DNA of 27,788 bases from Holophagales bacterium (GCA_031281385.1 JAITFL010000016.1:1-27788); one strand, 5' to 3'; numbered from the stretch's first letter, positions 15,045 to 23,283 are shown. A program made the numbers and translations. Notes: generated by a model from the sequence alone, not told the origin.

Positions 15045-17579
15045 TTATTCTAACACATTATCTATGAGGCCGAGTAGCTTTGCGTCCTTTGGATCAATGT
15101 GAATATCTTTCTCAAACAATTCTTTTAACACGGTTTCGTACTGCTTGCGACTGGGATTTTTTGCCTCATCGTCATTCATACCATCCAATTTTGATAAATA
15201 ATGATTCATTCTTTCTCCATTCAATTCACGCTCGCGAAGGGCAAACATATCTATCAAATCTTTAAATTTAGGAGCGTTATCATCATCGCCATAAATATGT
15301 TTAATTAATTTGGTTTGCAAGTGACTGTCTATACGTTGAAGCTCACTGGCAAATTGTGCAAAATCCTCTTTAGTGCAAAATGATGACGGTTTAAACCCAC
15401 CATTATGATAAAGCAGTTTCGCAACGGGATAGGCAGAGCGGTAACCCACGTCTCCAAGGCTTAGGATTATGGCGGCGGCACTGGCTACACTCATTATGGC
15501 AACAGTTTCGACAATTACGCCAAGGCTTCTCCATTCCGCCAATCTGGAGAGATAATGCTGTAGTGCCAAAAGTTCCCCGCCTGGGGAACAAATTTCAATT
15601 TTGATGTGCCGATAACTGTAATAATAAACTGCCGAATCTATTTCACTGCAAAGCTTTACAATGGATTTAGGCGTAACATTATTCATCAGCTTGAGGGTTT
15701 TACAATAAGCGGATGCAAATGTGTTCGTCTGTGATTTATCTTGTCCTCTTTGCCCTATTGATATTTGCGCCCGTCCCCATGTACTATTGCTGAGGAGAAA
15801 ATAGCACTCCCCCACCCCCAAAGTGGATATTGGACGAGCTTCTATTATGTGGCTATTTCCAGAAGGATCGGACATCGTATTCTTTGGGATTAAAGCTTTT
15901 AAGCGATTCTGGGTTTCTATATCGGTATTTCTAAAGAAGAGTTTCGTCCCTGTGTTGTTCAAAATGATTGAAATGCAAGCTTCCGCAGAGTTATTCGGCT
16001 CTCCAGTGTTATAGAGCGCTTTTTGGATGGACGCGATAGATTGAGTCGCCAGTACACATATCCCACGGTACGCACGGCATCTATCCAAAAAAGCTTGCTC
16101 GCCGCTTTCTGTATCTCCGGTAATGAACCGCTGGAACTCATCGCAAACGTAAGCGACTGGCCGATTTTTGTTTTTTCGTGTGAAAGTTGCTTTAAAGAAT
16201 CTAGCCTTTAAGAGCTTGCCAATGGCATCTGAAACAAATGAATTGTCTCCGGGAGAATATATAAGAACTTTCCCATCGTTAACAGCGTCTTCAATCCGCA
16301 GTGAATTTTCTGGTGCCTCAATTGGATTTAGCCACAGGTGGCGAACCAATTTGTGAGAGGTCAAACCAGTAAGGTATCGCGGAGCTATTGTCATTAAAGT
16401 ACCAATAAGTTGAGCGGACATCATTTGCTTAATATTAGTTGTGAATACGCTTAAATGTACTGGAACTTTAAGTTTCTCGCACGTGTTTTCGAAGGTTTCC
16501 ATGCAATTACCACTCCACCCCCCCATGAGATCGAAAAACCGCTTCATGGGCAAAAAAAAGTTGCTGGGGTTGTACTTGAAATTTAGCTGTTTAACAAGGT
16601 CATAAAACCTACACCGAAGTAAATCTTTACTTTTTACTCCCTTGCTTTTCTCTTCTTTTTTTTCTTTCTCGCCAGCAATCTTACTTTGCTTGGTGAATTC
16701 AGCCCAAAAATCTATACCCTCTTTATAACAATGAAGTATCACTTCAAGTACATCCATGATCATGGCGAGCGGTTTGTTAACCCAATATCTATCGTGTGAC
16801 GCTTTGGCTTCTGAAAGTATGTCTTCGGAAAATGGCTTGACCAGTTCTATGACATCAAAGGCAGAAAGGTTGCATCTGCCATCGGTTCTCTCTCTCTCAA
16901 AAACGTCTATTCGGTATTGGTCTTTGTCGAGATCAAGAGTGATGGTTTCTTGGTCAAATCGGCCGCCCATGACTTTTTCAACAAATTCGCAAAGTTCGGC
17001 CTTGGGATCAATGACGAGAACCGAGGCTCTTTCGGCTTTAAGGCTTTCGTAATTCAGGATTGACCTTAGCAATGGCTTAACTCCCGATGCTGTTTTGCCG
17101 GAACCTGTTTCGCCCAAAATAAGAAAATGACGGGCCATACTCTCGGCATCAATCTCTTTCCCATTTTTGATGCCCAGCGCTTCCCAACCCTCGATGATAA
17201 AAGCGGGGTCGTCGTCTGTAAACTGCTTTGGAGACCAATCCTTGGGTTTGGTCCCAGCTTGCACATCCCGTTCAATGGCGACATTTTCACTCTGTGCGAC
17301 TAGGCCTTTGATCTCTTTGCATTCTTCTGGAATTTCGATGCCGTACTGTTTCGCCAACCTTATCGCGTCAATCAAGATTGTGTCGTCAATCTCAGATGGC
17401 TCAAAAATATCCCAGTCAACATCCCCGTCTAGGATAGACTCTAAGTATAGAACTTCGTCTATAGCAGCCATAAGGCGGTCATAATCACGTTGCTGAATGA
17501 AAAAGTCACCCCGACGCCCCGCCTCAAAGATTACTTTGCCCAAGAACTTCACAACCTGATTATCTGCTATTGTTGCCAT
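15045..17579 (-). CDS. VirD4/TraG-type (HerA-FtsK clade) ATPase fused to a ClpP-like serine protease
   Basis: I choose the ATG at 17579 (GGAG 8 nt upstream) over frames starting at 17603/17606, giving 844 residues. Residues 1-140 are a soluble helical region without membrane segments. The ATPase spans about 145-610: Walker A GETGSGKT (156-163), VLVIDPKAEL, YWVNKPLAM, Walker B VAYVCDE with Asp480/Glu481, then RCRAYRGICVLATQS. This is the TraM-recognition style of type IV coupling proteins. A Lys/Glu-rich insert sits near 301-320. Residues 626-844 follow ClpP throughout: VTPKSIVKL, IKIEICSPGGE (oxyanion loop 665-668), VASAAAIILSLGD with Ser700, AKLLYHNGG with His725, FEKD with Asp825, and DAKLLGLIDNVL. 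All three catalytic residues are present. ATP-driven translocation feeding proteolysis is inferred. No type IV secretion genes are nearby. Confidence 0.88.
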   Translation of the reverse strand: MATIADNQVVKFLGKVIFEAGRRGDFFIQQRDYDRLMAAIDEVLYLESILDGDVDWDIFEPSEIDDTILIDAIRLAKQYGIEIPEECKEIKGLVAQSENVAIERDVQAGTKPKDWSPKQFTDDDPAFIIEGWEALGIKNGKEIDAESMARHFLILGETGSGKTASGVKPLLRSILNYESLKAERASVLVIDPKAELCEFVEKVMGGRFDQETITLDLDKDQYRIDVFERERTDGRCNLSAFDVIELVKPFSEDILSEAKASHDRYWVNKPLAMIMDVLEVILHCYKEGIDFWAEFTKQSKIAGEKEKKEEKSKGVKSKDLLRCRFYDLVKQLNFKYNPSNFFLPMKRFFDLMGGWSGNCMETFENTCEKLKVPVHLSVFTTNIKQMMSAQLIGTLMTIAPRYLTGLTSHKLVRHLWLNPIEAPENSLRIEDAVNDGKVLIYSPGDNSFVSDAIGKLLKARFFKATFTRKNKNRPVAYVCDEFQRFITGDTESGEQAFLDRCRAYRGICVLATQSIASIQKALYNTGEPNNSAEACISIILNNTGTKLFFRNTDIETQNRLKALIPKNTMSDPSGNSHIIEARPISTLGVGECYFLLSNSTWGRAQISIGQRGQDKSQTNTFASAYCKTLKLMNNVTPKSIVKLCSEIDSAVYYYSYRHIKIEICSPGGELLALQHYLSRLAEWRSLGVIVETVAIMSVASAAAIILSLGDVGYRSAYPVAKLLYHNGGFKPSSFCTKEDFAQFASELQRIDSHLQTKLIKHIYGDDDNAPKFKDLIDMFALRERELNGERMNHYLSKLDGMNDDEAKNPSRKQYETVLKELFEKDIHIDPKDAKLLGLIDNVLE

Positions 17580-17754
17580 CTCGGAAGCTCCAGCACTGAA
17601 CATCAACTAAAAAAGAGAACAACCCATTGTAGCCCAAACCCCGCAGAAATTGCAGTATGCGTTCACACAAATACTGTTACTAGCTCGGCTACAATGTGAA
17701 GTGCGGCATTGTGATGAACGCTGCGGGGCTGGCGCGCCGGAAGGAGATGCAAAC
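17580..17754. promoter_or_regulatory. Divergent promoter region between the ATPase-protease and the Panacea gene
   Basis: 175 bases separate two genes starting in opposite directions, so shared or opposed promoters are expected. A TACAAT is visible at about 17690-17695 on the plus strand but without a clear -35. Co-regulation of the two genes is plausible but unproven. Confidence 0.35.
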
Positions 17755-18669
17755 ATGTTCAACGTAAAGTCAACAACTCAAGCTGTTGCGTACTTGCTCG
17801 GCAAGGCTGGCGGCTCCCTGCATTGCCACGACCTGATGAGGATGCTGTACGCGGCCGACCGGAGCATGTATGCAGAATTCGAAGAGCCGATGACAGGTGA
17901 CTTGGCGGTTTCGATGGAATATGGGCCTGCACTTTCGGCAACTCTCAGCTTAATGGAAGGCCGCATGGAACCGGGCTACTGGTGCGAGCTAATATCGCCC
18001 CTCAAAAATGACGTTCTCTCATTGGCCAGCGGCATAGACCCCGCAAATTTTGGCGAAATCAGCGAAGCCGATCAGGAAAGGCTTGATGCGGTCTTTGCCA
18101 AATATAGCAGCAAGAGCGCATGGAATGAGGCCGACATCGCATCAGAGTTCCCCGAATGGGGCTGCCCAGACGGCGGCGGCAGGCCCATAGACGTGGCAAA
18201 GATTCTGCTGGCGGTGGGGAAAGACCCCAATGTCATCCCGTCAATAATGGAGAGCCTAGAAGAGATGGACGCACTGGAGAGGGCCTGGGACAGGCTAGAG
18301 CGGGAAGAGTCTATGCCTATGTTGAGCAACGACGGAATCGAAATGGCCCCTAAACAAGTCCTCTCGATGAGGACCGAGCTGCCGTCGGGCGAGAAAAGAG
18401 AAAATTACTACATTGTCCTTACCGAGGCCGTCCCTTGGCCTGAGCCCGCGGCACAGCCAGACCCACAAGACCCAAAAGAAGAGCTCTGCGTTCTCTTGGT
18501 GCCTTGGAGGATCAAGAAAGCAGGGCAATACTTCGATGAGTGCTGCATATTGCGCAAAGGCGATCATCCCCAGATAACACAAGAATCTTGGATTGACTAC
18601 AGGCGCGCCAAAGTCATGCCTGTCCGCACGATCAAGAAGGGCATCGTACTGGGCATGCTGCGGCTATAA
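17755..18669 (+). CDS. Panacea (SocA-like, DUF4065) domain protein with an additional C-terminal domain
   Basis: I choose the ATG at 17755 because AAGGAG lies 8 nt upstream; a longer frame from 17650 lacks a site. 304 residues. Residues 1-125 fit the Panacea domain: LLGKAGGSLHCHDLMRMLYAADR, EPMTGDLAVSMEYGPALSATLSL and WNEADIASEFPEW. Panacea is an antitoxin-type domain that neutralises many unrelated toxins and also occurs in phage-linked proteins. A helical linker follows at about 130-200. A different C-terminal domain ends with RKGDHPQITQESWIDYRRAK (from 267), which recalls the HP-x-I-x-x-S-x-x-x-Y signature of small PemK-like or SH3-like barrels. It may be a toxin-related or toxin-binding part. 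The gene is divergent from the ATPase-protease, so it may control it or guard it. Confidence 0.78.
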   Translation: MFNVKSTTQAVAYLLGKAGGSLHCHDLMRMLYAADRSMYAEFEEPMTGDLAVSMEYGPALSATLSLMEGRMEPGYWCELISPLKNDVLSLASGIDPANFGEISEADQERLDAVFAKYSSKSAWNEADIASEFPEWGCPDGGGRPIDVAKILLAVGKDPNVIPSIMESLEEMDALERAWDRLEREESMPMLSNDGIEMAPKQVLSMRTELPSGEKRENYYIVLTEAVPWPEPAAQPDPQDPKEELCVLLVPWRIKKAGQYFDECCILRKGDHPQITQESWIDYRRAKVMPVRTIKKGIVLGMLRL

Positions 18670-18695
18670 ACCACAGGCTATCCATAGAGCCAATT

Positions 18696-18865
18696 GAGCT
18701 TCTTGCAAAACTTGAAGTTGCGTTTGCTCCCTACCTTCCGTTGTCTTTGGCTGGATTTCGCAACTTATTTGTTCACAATAGAGCTTTTTGCAAAACTCGG
18801 CGGTACGTCTGCTCCCGACCTTCCGCTGTCTCTGGCTGGATTTGGTAACTTACCTGTTTACAGTG
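18696..18865 (+). repeat. Two tandem copies of an 85-bp element containing TTGCAAAACT
   Basis: Copies 18696-18780 and 18781-18865 are about 80% identical. They share GAGCTT, TTGCAAAACT, CCTTCCG and GGCTGGATTT blocks. TTGCAAAACT is also the start of R1 (3787 and 10197), so these belong to one family of spacer elements. Confidence 0.8.
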
Positions 18866-18913
18866 TTTCGCGCCAGAGCCTGCTCCGGTCGGGCGCAGCC
18901 TACACCTCCGGTG

Positions 18914-18939
18914 ACTTGCAAAACTGCCGTTTTGCAAGT
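18914..18939. repeat. Perfect inverted repeat built on TTGCAAAAC
   Basis: ACTTGCAAAAC (18914-18924), loop TGCC, GTTTTGCAAGT (18929-18939) form an 11-bp perfect stem. No T run follows, so it is not a classical terminator. It is a third variant of the TTGCAAAAC element. Confidence 0.75.
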
Positions 18940-18975
18940 GGCTCAATAGTTTCAAGCCAGAACCCGCCGACATTG

Positions 18976-18989
18976 TATAATTGTATAAT
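18976..18989 (+). promoter_or_regulatory. Candidate double -10 box before the first Sel1 gene
   Basis: Two TATAAT hexamers (18976-18981 and 18984-18989) lie 28-41 nt before the ATG at 19017. No good -35 box is seen at 17 nt from either. Confidence 0.35.
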
Positions 18990-19016
18990 TGCAATTTGTC
19001 TTTTTCAGGAGGCAGC

Positions 19017-20000
19017 ATGGACGGCCACGGCCAACCGCAGAAAAATGCCAACGGGCAACAAAACAACCCTGCCGAGCAATTTCAATTGGGCCTTAAATAT
19101 TATGCTGGGGACGAAGTAGAGCAAAATTCTCAAGAAGCCGCAAAGTGGTTTCGCCTAGCGGCACAGCAGGGCAACCCCGAGGCGCAATTGCGGCTGGGAG
19201 AAATGTATCTCGAAGGGGAGGGGGTTGAACAAAATGACAATGAGGCCGTCAAATGGTACCGCATGGCAGCCGAACAGGGCATCGCAGAAGCGCAGTGCTC
19301 AATGGGCAACATGTACTATAACGGCCATGGCGTTGCTCAAAATATCAGTGAGGCCGCAAAGTGGTACCGCATGGCGGGCGAACAGGGCGACATCGGCGCC
19401 CAAGCCATTCTTGGTGTCATGTATTCCAACGGCGAGGGCGTAGCACAAGATTATCGAGAGGCCGTGAAGTGGCACCGCAGGGCGGCTGAGCAAGGCTTTG
19501 CCGGTGCCCAGCACAATCTGGGTGTCATGTACCTCGAAGGCCGCGGCGTAGCGCAAGATTTCCAAGAGGCCGCGAAATGGTTTCGCATAGCGGCACAGCA
19601 GGGCGATGCATACGGGCAGACCAATCTTGGATTTATGTACGTCAGAGGCCGCGGCGTAGCTCAAGATTTCCAAGAGGCCGCGAAGTGGTTTCGCATAGCT
19701 GCCGAGCAGGGCCACGGTGTTGCACAAAACAATTTGGGAAGAATATACATTAACGGGCATGGCGTTGCGCAAGATGATGACGAAGCCATGAAGTGGTTCC
19801 GCCTAGCGGCCGAGCAGGGCTACCCGGATGCCCAGACCAACCTTGGCCTCATGTATTACGATGGCCGCGGCACAGCCAAAGATTATCGGGAGGCCGCAAA
19901 ATGGTTTCGCCTAGCGGCGGAACAGGGCGACCCCACAGCTCAAAATAATCTGGCGGTGATGCAGCGCAATGGCCTTGGCGGCACAACGGAAAATGATTGA
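19017..20000 (+). CDS. Sel1-like repeat protein 1
   Basis: I choose the ATG at 19017 because AGGAGG lies 5 nt upstream. 327 residues with no signal peptide or membrane helix, so it is cytoplasmic. After a polar 20-residue start come eight 36-residue Sel1-like repeats of the form AxAQxNLGxMYxxGxGVAQDxxEAAKWFRxAAEQGx, plus a partial ninth. Such alpha-solenoids act as scaffolds or adaptors in signalling and stress responses. The repeats are close to one another (repeats 5 and 6 share VAQDFQEAAKWFRIAA), which points to recent internal duplication. Its ribosome site and start context (AGGAGGCAGCATG) are also found in front of the next two genes, so the three are paralogues. The binding partner is unknown. 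Confidence 0.92.
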   Translation: MDGHGQPQKNANGQQNNPAEQFQLGLKYYAGDEVEQNSQEAAKWFRLAAQQGNPEAQLRLGEMYLEGEGVEQNDNEAVKWYRMAAEQGIAEAQCSMGNMYYNGHGVAQNISEAAKWYRMAGEQGDIGAQAILGVMYSNGEGVAQDYREAVKWHRRAAEQGFAGAQHNLGVMYLEGRGVAQDFQEAAKWFRIAAQQGDAYGQTNLGFMYVRGRGVAQDFQEAAKWFRIAAEQGHGVAQNNLGRIYINGHGVAQDDDEAMKWFRLAAEQGYPDAQTNLGLMYYDGRGTAKDYREAAKWFRLAAEQGDPTAQNNLAVMQRNGLGGTTEND

Positions 20001-20024
20001 TGAGTTCAAAAGGCTGCTCCCAAT

Positions 20025-20068
20025 GGCCATGTAACGAAATTTTATGTAAACGGGGTTTCCCCCCACAG
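20025..20068 (-). repeat. Dispersed repeat R3, copy c
   Basis: Read on the minus strand it ends AAATTTCGTTACATGGCC, like copy a at 13406-13452. It begins 24 nt after the stop of the first Sel1 gene. Confidence 0.68.
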
Positions 20069-20392
20069 ACCATCGCAAACTGGTTGCGCAGCGAGTTCCA
20101 ATTTCTAGGGTGGTTCAGATGACCTATGCAATTGCCCCGTGTAACCCCTACCCGCCCCTTTCCCTTGTTTTTCAATAGTATTTGCAATATTCTTGGCTAA
20201 CACGATGGGAACAGATTTGGCCATCGGCTGCCCCCTTTGCTTTCAAATGTCATGTTTCCCAGTCTTTTCTCGCACCCCCCGAAAAAAGTTTGGGAAAAGC
20301 GAAATTTCCACTGGCGGTACCCCCAAATCGGCCATATATTTGTAAAGTGACTGTGCAAAAGGCGACCCTCAATCACCCCCAAAGCAAGCTAG

Positions 20393-20562
20393 GCTGGACA
20401 GGAACAGTCCCTGCAGCAGAATTCCAGCGCAAAGTCAATGAAGCGGTGCCGGCCACTGGCTGCCACATAATGAAAGGGCAGGCATCCCTGCACATCAAAA
20501 CGTAACGGTTTTGGTTCTCTTTGTGCGCTCCTCGATTGCAGTGCGAGGGGGGCGCAGTTTTT
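20393..20562 (+). ncRNA. Possible small structured RNA with terminator-like end
   Basis: Several local hairpins follow one another: GCTGGA/TCCAGC (20393 and about 20424), enclosing CAGG/CCTG; GCAGG/CCTGC near 20480; and a last stem TGCGC-t-CCTCG / CGAGG-ggg-GCGCA (20524-20556) followed by GTTTTT. No protein gene ends here, so the terminator would need its own transcript. I cannot match it to a known RNA class, and the start is a guess. Confidence 0.25.
20524..20562 (+). terminator. Rho-independent terminator-like hairpin
   Basis: The stem TGCGC(t)CCTCG / CGAGG(ggg)GCGCA has a 9-base loop and is followed by five T. It is 520 bases after the nearest plus-strand gene, so what it ends is unclear. 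Confidence 0.45.
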
Positions 20563-20633
20563 CGCTTGACGCCGCCGCCAAGTCAACCCCATCTTCTTCT
20601 GTATCTTAATAAACTGTATATCCCCCCATTTTA

Positions 20634-20701
20634 GGAGGCAGCATGAACAACGACAACAGCACACACGAAAATGGCGGCAACAAACAAAATAGCCCCGCCG
20701 A
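20634..20701 (+). repeat. 68-bp perfect direct repeat at the start of Sel1 gene 2
   Basis: From the ribosome site through codon 20, it is identical to 23216-23283 at the start of Sel1 gene 3. This shows recent duplication or gene conversion of the 5' end. Confidence 0.9.
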
Positions 20702-23186
20702 GCAATACGCTCTGGGCATGAGATATCTGGAAGGGGATGGCGTTGAGCAGGATTATCAGAAGGCCATGAAGCACCTGCGTATTGCGGCAGAGCAAGGCAA
20801 CGCCGAAGCGCAGTACCGGCTGGGTGTCATGTACTCTAGCGGTCGAGGCATCGCAGATGATTTTGACGAGGCGCAGAAGTGGTTTCACCTTGCCGCAAAA
20901 CAAGGCCATGCAGACGCGCAGGACATGTTGGGCACCATATACTACGTGAGCCTCGACTTTGACGAAGCACTGAAATGGTCTCGCTTGGCGGCGGAGCAGG
21001 GCAACGCAGATGCACAATACCGCCTTGGAGCGATGTATCGGGATGGGGACGGCGTTGAGCAAAATGATGACGAGGCCGTAAAGTGGTTCCGCAAGGCGGC
21101 AGAGCAAGGCAACGCAGATGCAATAAACAGTCTTTATACGATTTCACACAAAGCGGTTGCCATCAACGATTATAGTGATGCAGCCCTGCAGAACATTTTT
21201 GAGGAATTCAACCAAGATGAGTGGAACGTAGAGCAAAGTAATGATGAAGCCCCGAAATTGTTCCACAAATCGGCAGAACAGGGGGATGCTGATGCACAGT
21301 ACATGTTAGGCACTTTATTGTACTACCAAAGACGCAGCACCGACTTGGGCAAAGCCATCGAATGGTTCCGCAAGGCGGCGGAGCAGGGCCAGGCTGACGC
21401 ACAGTTCAGCTTGGGGATTTTGTATCTTGATGGAGATGGCGTAGAGCAAGATTATGGCGAAGCCACTAACTGGTTCCGCAAGGCGGCCGAGCAAGGCCAC
21501 GCAGATGCACAGAGCAGGCTTGAAGCAATGAATCGCAAAAGAAGCGGGGGCGACCAAAAATCCATCGAACCCGCGAAGTGCCCCCCCGAAACGGCCACAC
21601 AGGAGGACGATGAAGCCTTAAAAATTTTCCGCACGTTGGCGGAACAGGGCCAAGCTGAAATGCAGCTCAAATTGGGCATCATGTATTCTCACGGTATTGG
21701 CACAGAGAAGAATGACGATGAGGCCGTAAAATGGTTCCGCCTTGCTGCGGAGCAGGGCAACCCTTACGGGCAGGCTTGGCTGGGCGTTATGTATTACAGT
21801 GGTCGTGGCGTCAGCCTCGACTTCGGCGAGGCCGCGAAATGGTACCGCAAGGCCGCCGAGCAGGGCGACGCCGGCGCCCAGACCAATCTGGGCAACATGT
21901 ACTCACACGGCCTTGGCGTCGAGCAAAATGATGAGGAGGCCGCAAAGTGGTTTCACAAGGCTGCCGAACAGGGACACGCAGGGGCACAGAGCAAATTGGG
22001 CAACATGTACTACTATGGCTATGGCGTAAACCTCGATTTTGGGAAAGCCCTAGAATGGTTCCGCAAGGCGGCCGATCAGGGCAACGTAACCGCACAGAAC
22101 GCTGTGGGATTTATATACTATTTAGGAAACGGCACCGCACAAAACCATGAAGAAGCCGCAGAGTGGTTCCGCAAGACAGCCAAGCAAGGCGACGCCGATG
22201 GGCAGAACATCCTTGGAGTGATGTACCAAGATGGGAAGGGTGTAGCGCAAAATTATCAGGAGGCCGCGACTTTGTTCCACAAGGCGGCCGACCAAGGACA
22301 CATCGCTGCGCAGTACAATCTGGGGAACATGTATGAAAACGGCCACGGCGTGTCGAAAGATTATCAAGAGGCCGCAAAGTGCTTCCACATGGCAGCCGAT
22401 CAGGGCTTTGCCGCTGCACAGAACAGTTTGGGAGGAATGTATCGTGTCGGACGCGGCGTTGAAAAAAATTACGAGGAGGCTTTGAAGTGGTACCGCAAAG
22501 CAGCCGATCAGGGCTTTGCCGCAGCACAGAACAACTTGGGGTGCATGTACCGGGATGGGGAAGGTATAGCTCGAAATGACCAGGAGGCCGTGGCTTGGTT
22601 CCGCAAGTCGGCAGATCAGGGAAACGCCAGTGCGCAGAACAGTCTGGGATGGATGTATTACAGCGGCAGAGGCGTAGCGAAAAATTATGAGGAGGCTCTG
22701 AAGTGGTACCGCAAAGCAGCCAATCAAGGCAACACCGCCGCACAGAACAACTTGGGGGGCATGTACCGGGATGGGGAAGGCATAGAGCAAAATAGCGAAG
22801 AGGCTCTGGCTTGGTTGTGCAGGGCGGCGGAACAGGGCAACGCAGCCGCACAGAACAATCTTGGATGGATGTATTACAACGGTAAAGGCGTAGCGAAAAA
22901 TTATCAAGAGGCCATAAGGTGGTTCCGCAAGGCTTCGGAACAAGGCAGCACTGCTGGGCACGTCAATCTGGCAGTAATGTATTTTTATGGCCAAGGCGTT
23001 CCAAAAGACATAGGTGAGGCCAAAAGGCTGCTACGTCTAGCGGACGATGAGGGTGATGAGGACGCAAAGCGCAATTTGGAGAAAATGAAAAACGACCTCT
23101 ACATAGCAGACATTATGCGGCAATTACCTTGGACGCTGGATGATAAGTATGATCTGTCCAAGTTCCGCCCCCGCAGCGATCATTGA
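20643..23186 (+). CDS. Sel1-like repeat protein 2 (long, about 21 repeats)
   Basis: The ATG at 20643 follows AGGAGGCAGC. 847 residues with no signal peptide, almost wholly Sel1-like repeats: about 21 complete ones and a partial last. Repeats 5 and 8 are degenerate or carry inserts (for example KAVAINDYSDAALQNIFEEF and a KRSGGDQKSIEPAKCPPE stretch), dividing the protein into an N-terminal block, a middle pair and a regular C-terminal block. In the C-terminal block alternate repeats match (YEEALKWYRKAA... then RDGEGI...), giving a 72-residue unit. The chain ends with a charged non-repeat tail (DIMRQLPWTLDDKYDLSKFRPRSDH). The likely role is a cytoplasmic scaffold. The first 20 residues equal those of the third gene and may be a shared targeting or docking tag (inference). 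Confidence 0.92.
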   Translation: MNNDNSTHENGGNKQNSPAEQYALGMRYLEGDGVEQDYQKAMKHLRIAAEQGNAEAQYRLGVMYSSGRGIADDFDEAQKWFHLAAKQGHADAQDMLGTIYYVSLDFDEALKWSRLAAEQGNADAQYRLGAMYRDGDGVEQNDDEAVKWFRKAAEQGNADAINSLYTISHKAVAINDYSDAALQNIFEEFNQDEWNVEQSNDEAPKLFHKSAEQGDADAQYMLGTLLYYQRRSTDLGKAIEWFRKAAEQGQADAQFSLGILYLDGDGVEQDYGEATNWFRKAAEQGHADAQSRLEAMNRKRSGGDQKSIEPAKCPPETATQEDDEALKIFRTLAEQGQAEMQLKLGIMYSHGIGTEKNDDEAVKWFRLAAEQGNPYGQAWLGVMYYSGRGVSLDFGEAAKWYRKAAEQGDAGAQTNLGNMYSHGLGVEQNDEEAAKWFHKAAEQGHAGAQSKLGNMYYYGYGVNLDFGKALEWFRKAADQGNVTAQNAVGFIYYLGNGTAQNHEEAAEWFRKTAKQGDADGQNILGVMYQDGKGVAQNYQEAATLFHKAADQGHIAAQYNLGNMYENGHGVSKDYQEAAKCFHMAADQGFAAAQNSLGGMYRVGRGVEKNYEEALKWYRKAADQGFAAAQNNLGCMYRDGEGIARNDQEAVAWFRKSADQGNASAQNSLGWMYYSGRGVAKNYEEALKWYRKAANQGNTAAQNNLGGMYRDGEGIEQNSEEALAWLCRAAEQGNAAAQNNLGWMYYNGKGVAKNYQEAIRWFRKASEQGSTAGHVNLAVMYFYGQGVPKDIGEAKRLLRLADDEGDEDAKRNLEKMKNDLYIADIMRQLPWTLDDKYDLSKFRPRSDH
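22525..22956 (+). repeat. 216-bp higher-order repeat inside Sel1 gene 2
   Basis: Blocks such as CAGAACAACTTGGGG-GCATGTACCGGGATGGGGAAGG recur at 22525 and 22741, exactly 216 bases apart (two Sel1 units). Flanking units also match. This indicates expansion by two-repeat blocks. The outer limits are approximate. Confidence 0.6.
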
Positions 23187-23215
23187 CCTAACAAGCAACA
23201 TTTATTGACTTTTTG

Positions 23216-23283
23216 GGAGGCAGCATGAACAACGACAACAGCACACACGAAAATGGCGGCAACAAACAAAATAGCCCCGCCGA
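23216..23283 (+). repeat. 68-bp perfect direct repeat at the start of Sel1 gene 3
   Basis: This is the second copy of 20634-20701. After it the two genes diverge by scattered substitutions. Confidence 0.9.

Larger units (their letters stand above)
18670..19016. other. Repeat-filled intergenic region, no supported gene
   Basis: The spacer holds an 85-bp imperfect tandem duplication (18696-18865), a GCGCC...GGCGC fold and a CACC-tcc-GGTG hairpin, then a perfect 11-bp hairpin (18914-18939), and finally the promoter and ribosome site of the first Sel1 gene. The frames present have no start signals. Confidence 0.65.
20001..20642. other. 642-bp spacer without a supported protein gene
   Basis: It holds R3 copy c (20025-20068, minus), a possible structured RNA ending in a terminator-like hairpin (about 20393-20562), and the leader of the second Sel1 gene. 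The frames at 20182-20505 (+) and 20389-20664 (-) lack ribosome sites and resemble no family. Confidence 0.55.

Noticed and set aside
15045..17579. Conjugation coupling protein of a mobile element
   Set aside because: The ATPase motifs fit, but there are no N-terminal membrane helices, no relaxase or secretion genes nearby, and a protease domain is attached. A standard coupling role is unlikely.
20389..20664. Minus-strand Cys-rich 91-codon frame
   Set aside because: It runs through the possible RNA and into the start of Sel1 gene 2, has no ribosome site, and its cysteines come from antisense reading of the Sel1 leader.
22122..22994. 290-codon minus-strand frame
   Set aside because: It is antisense to the Sel1 repeats. 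Its apparent repeats mirror the Sel1 codons.
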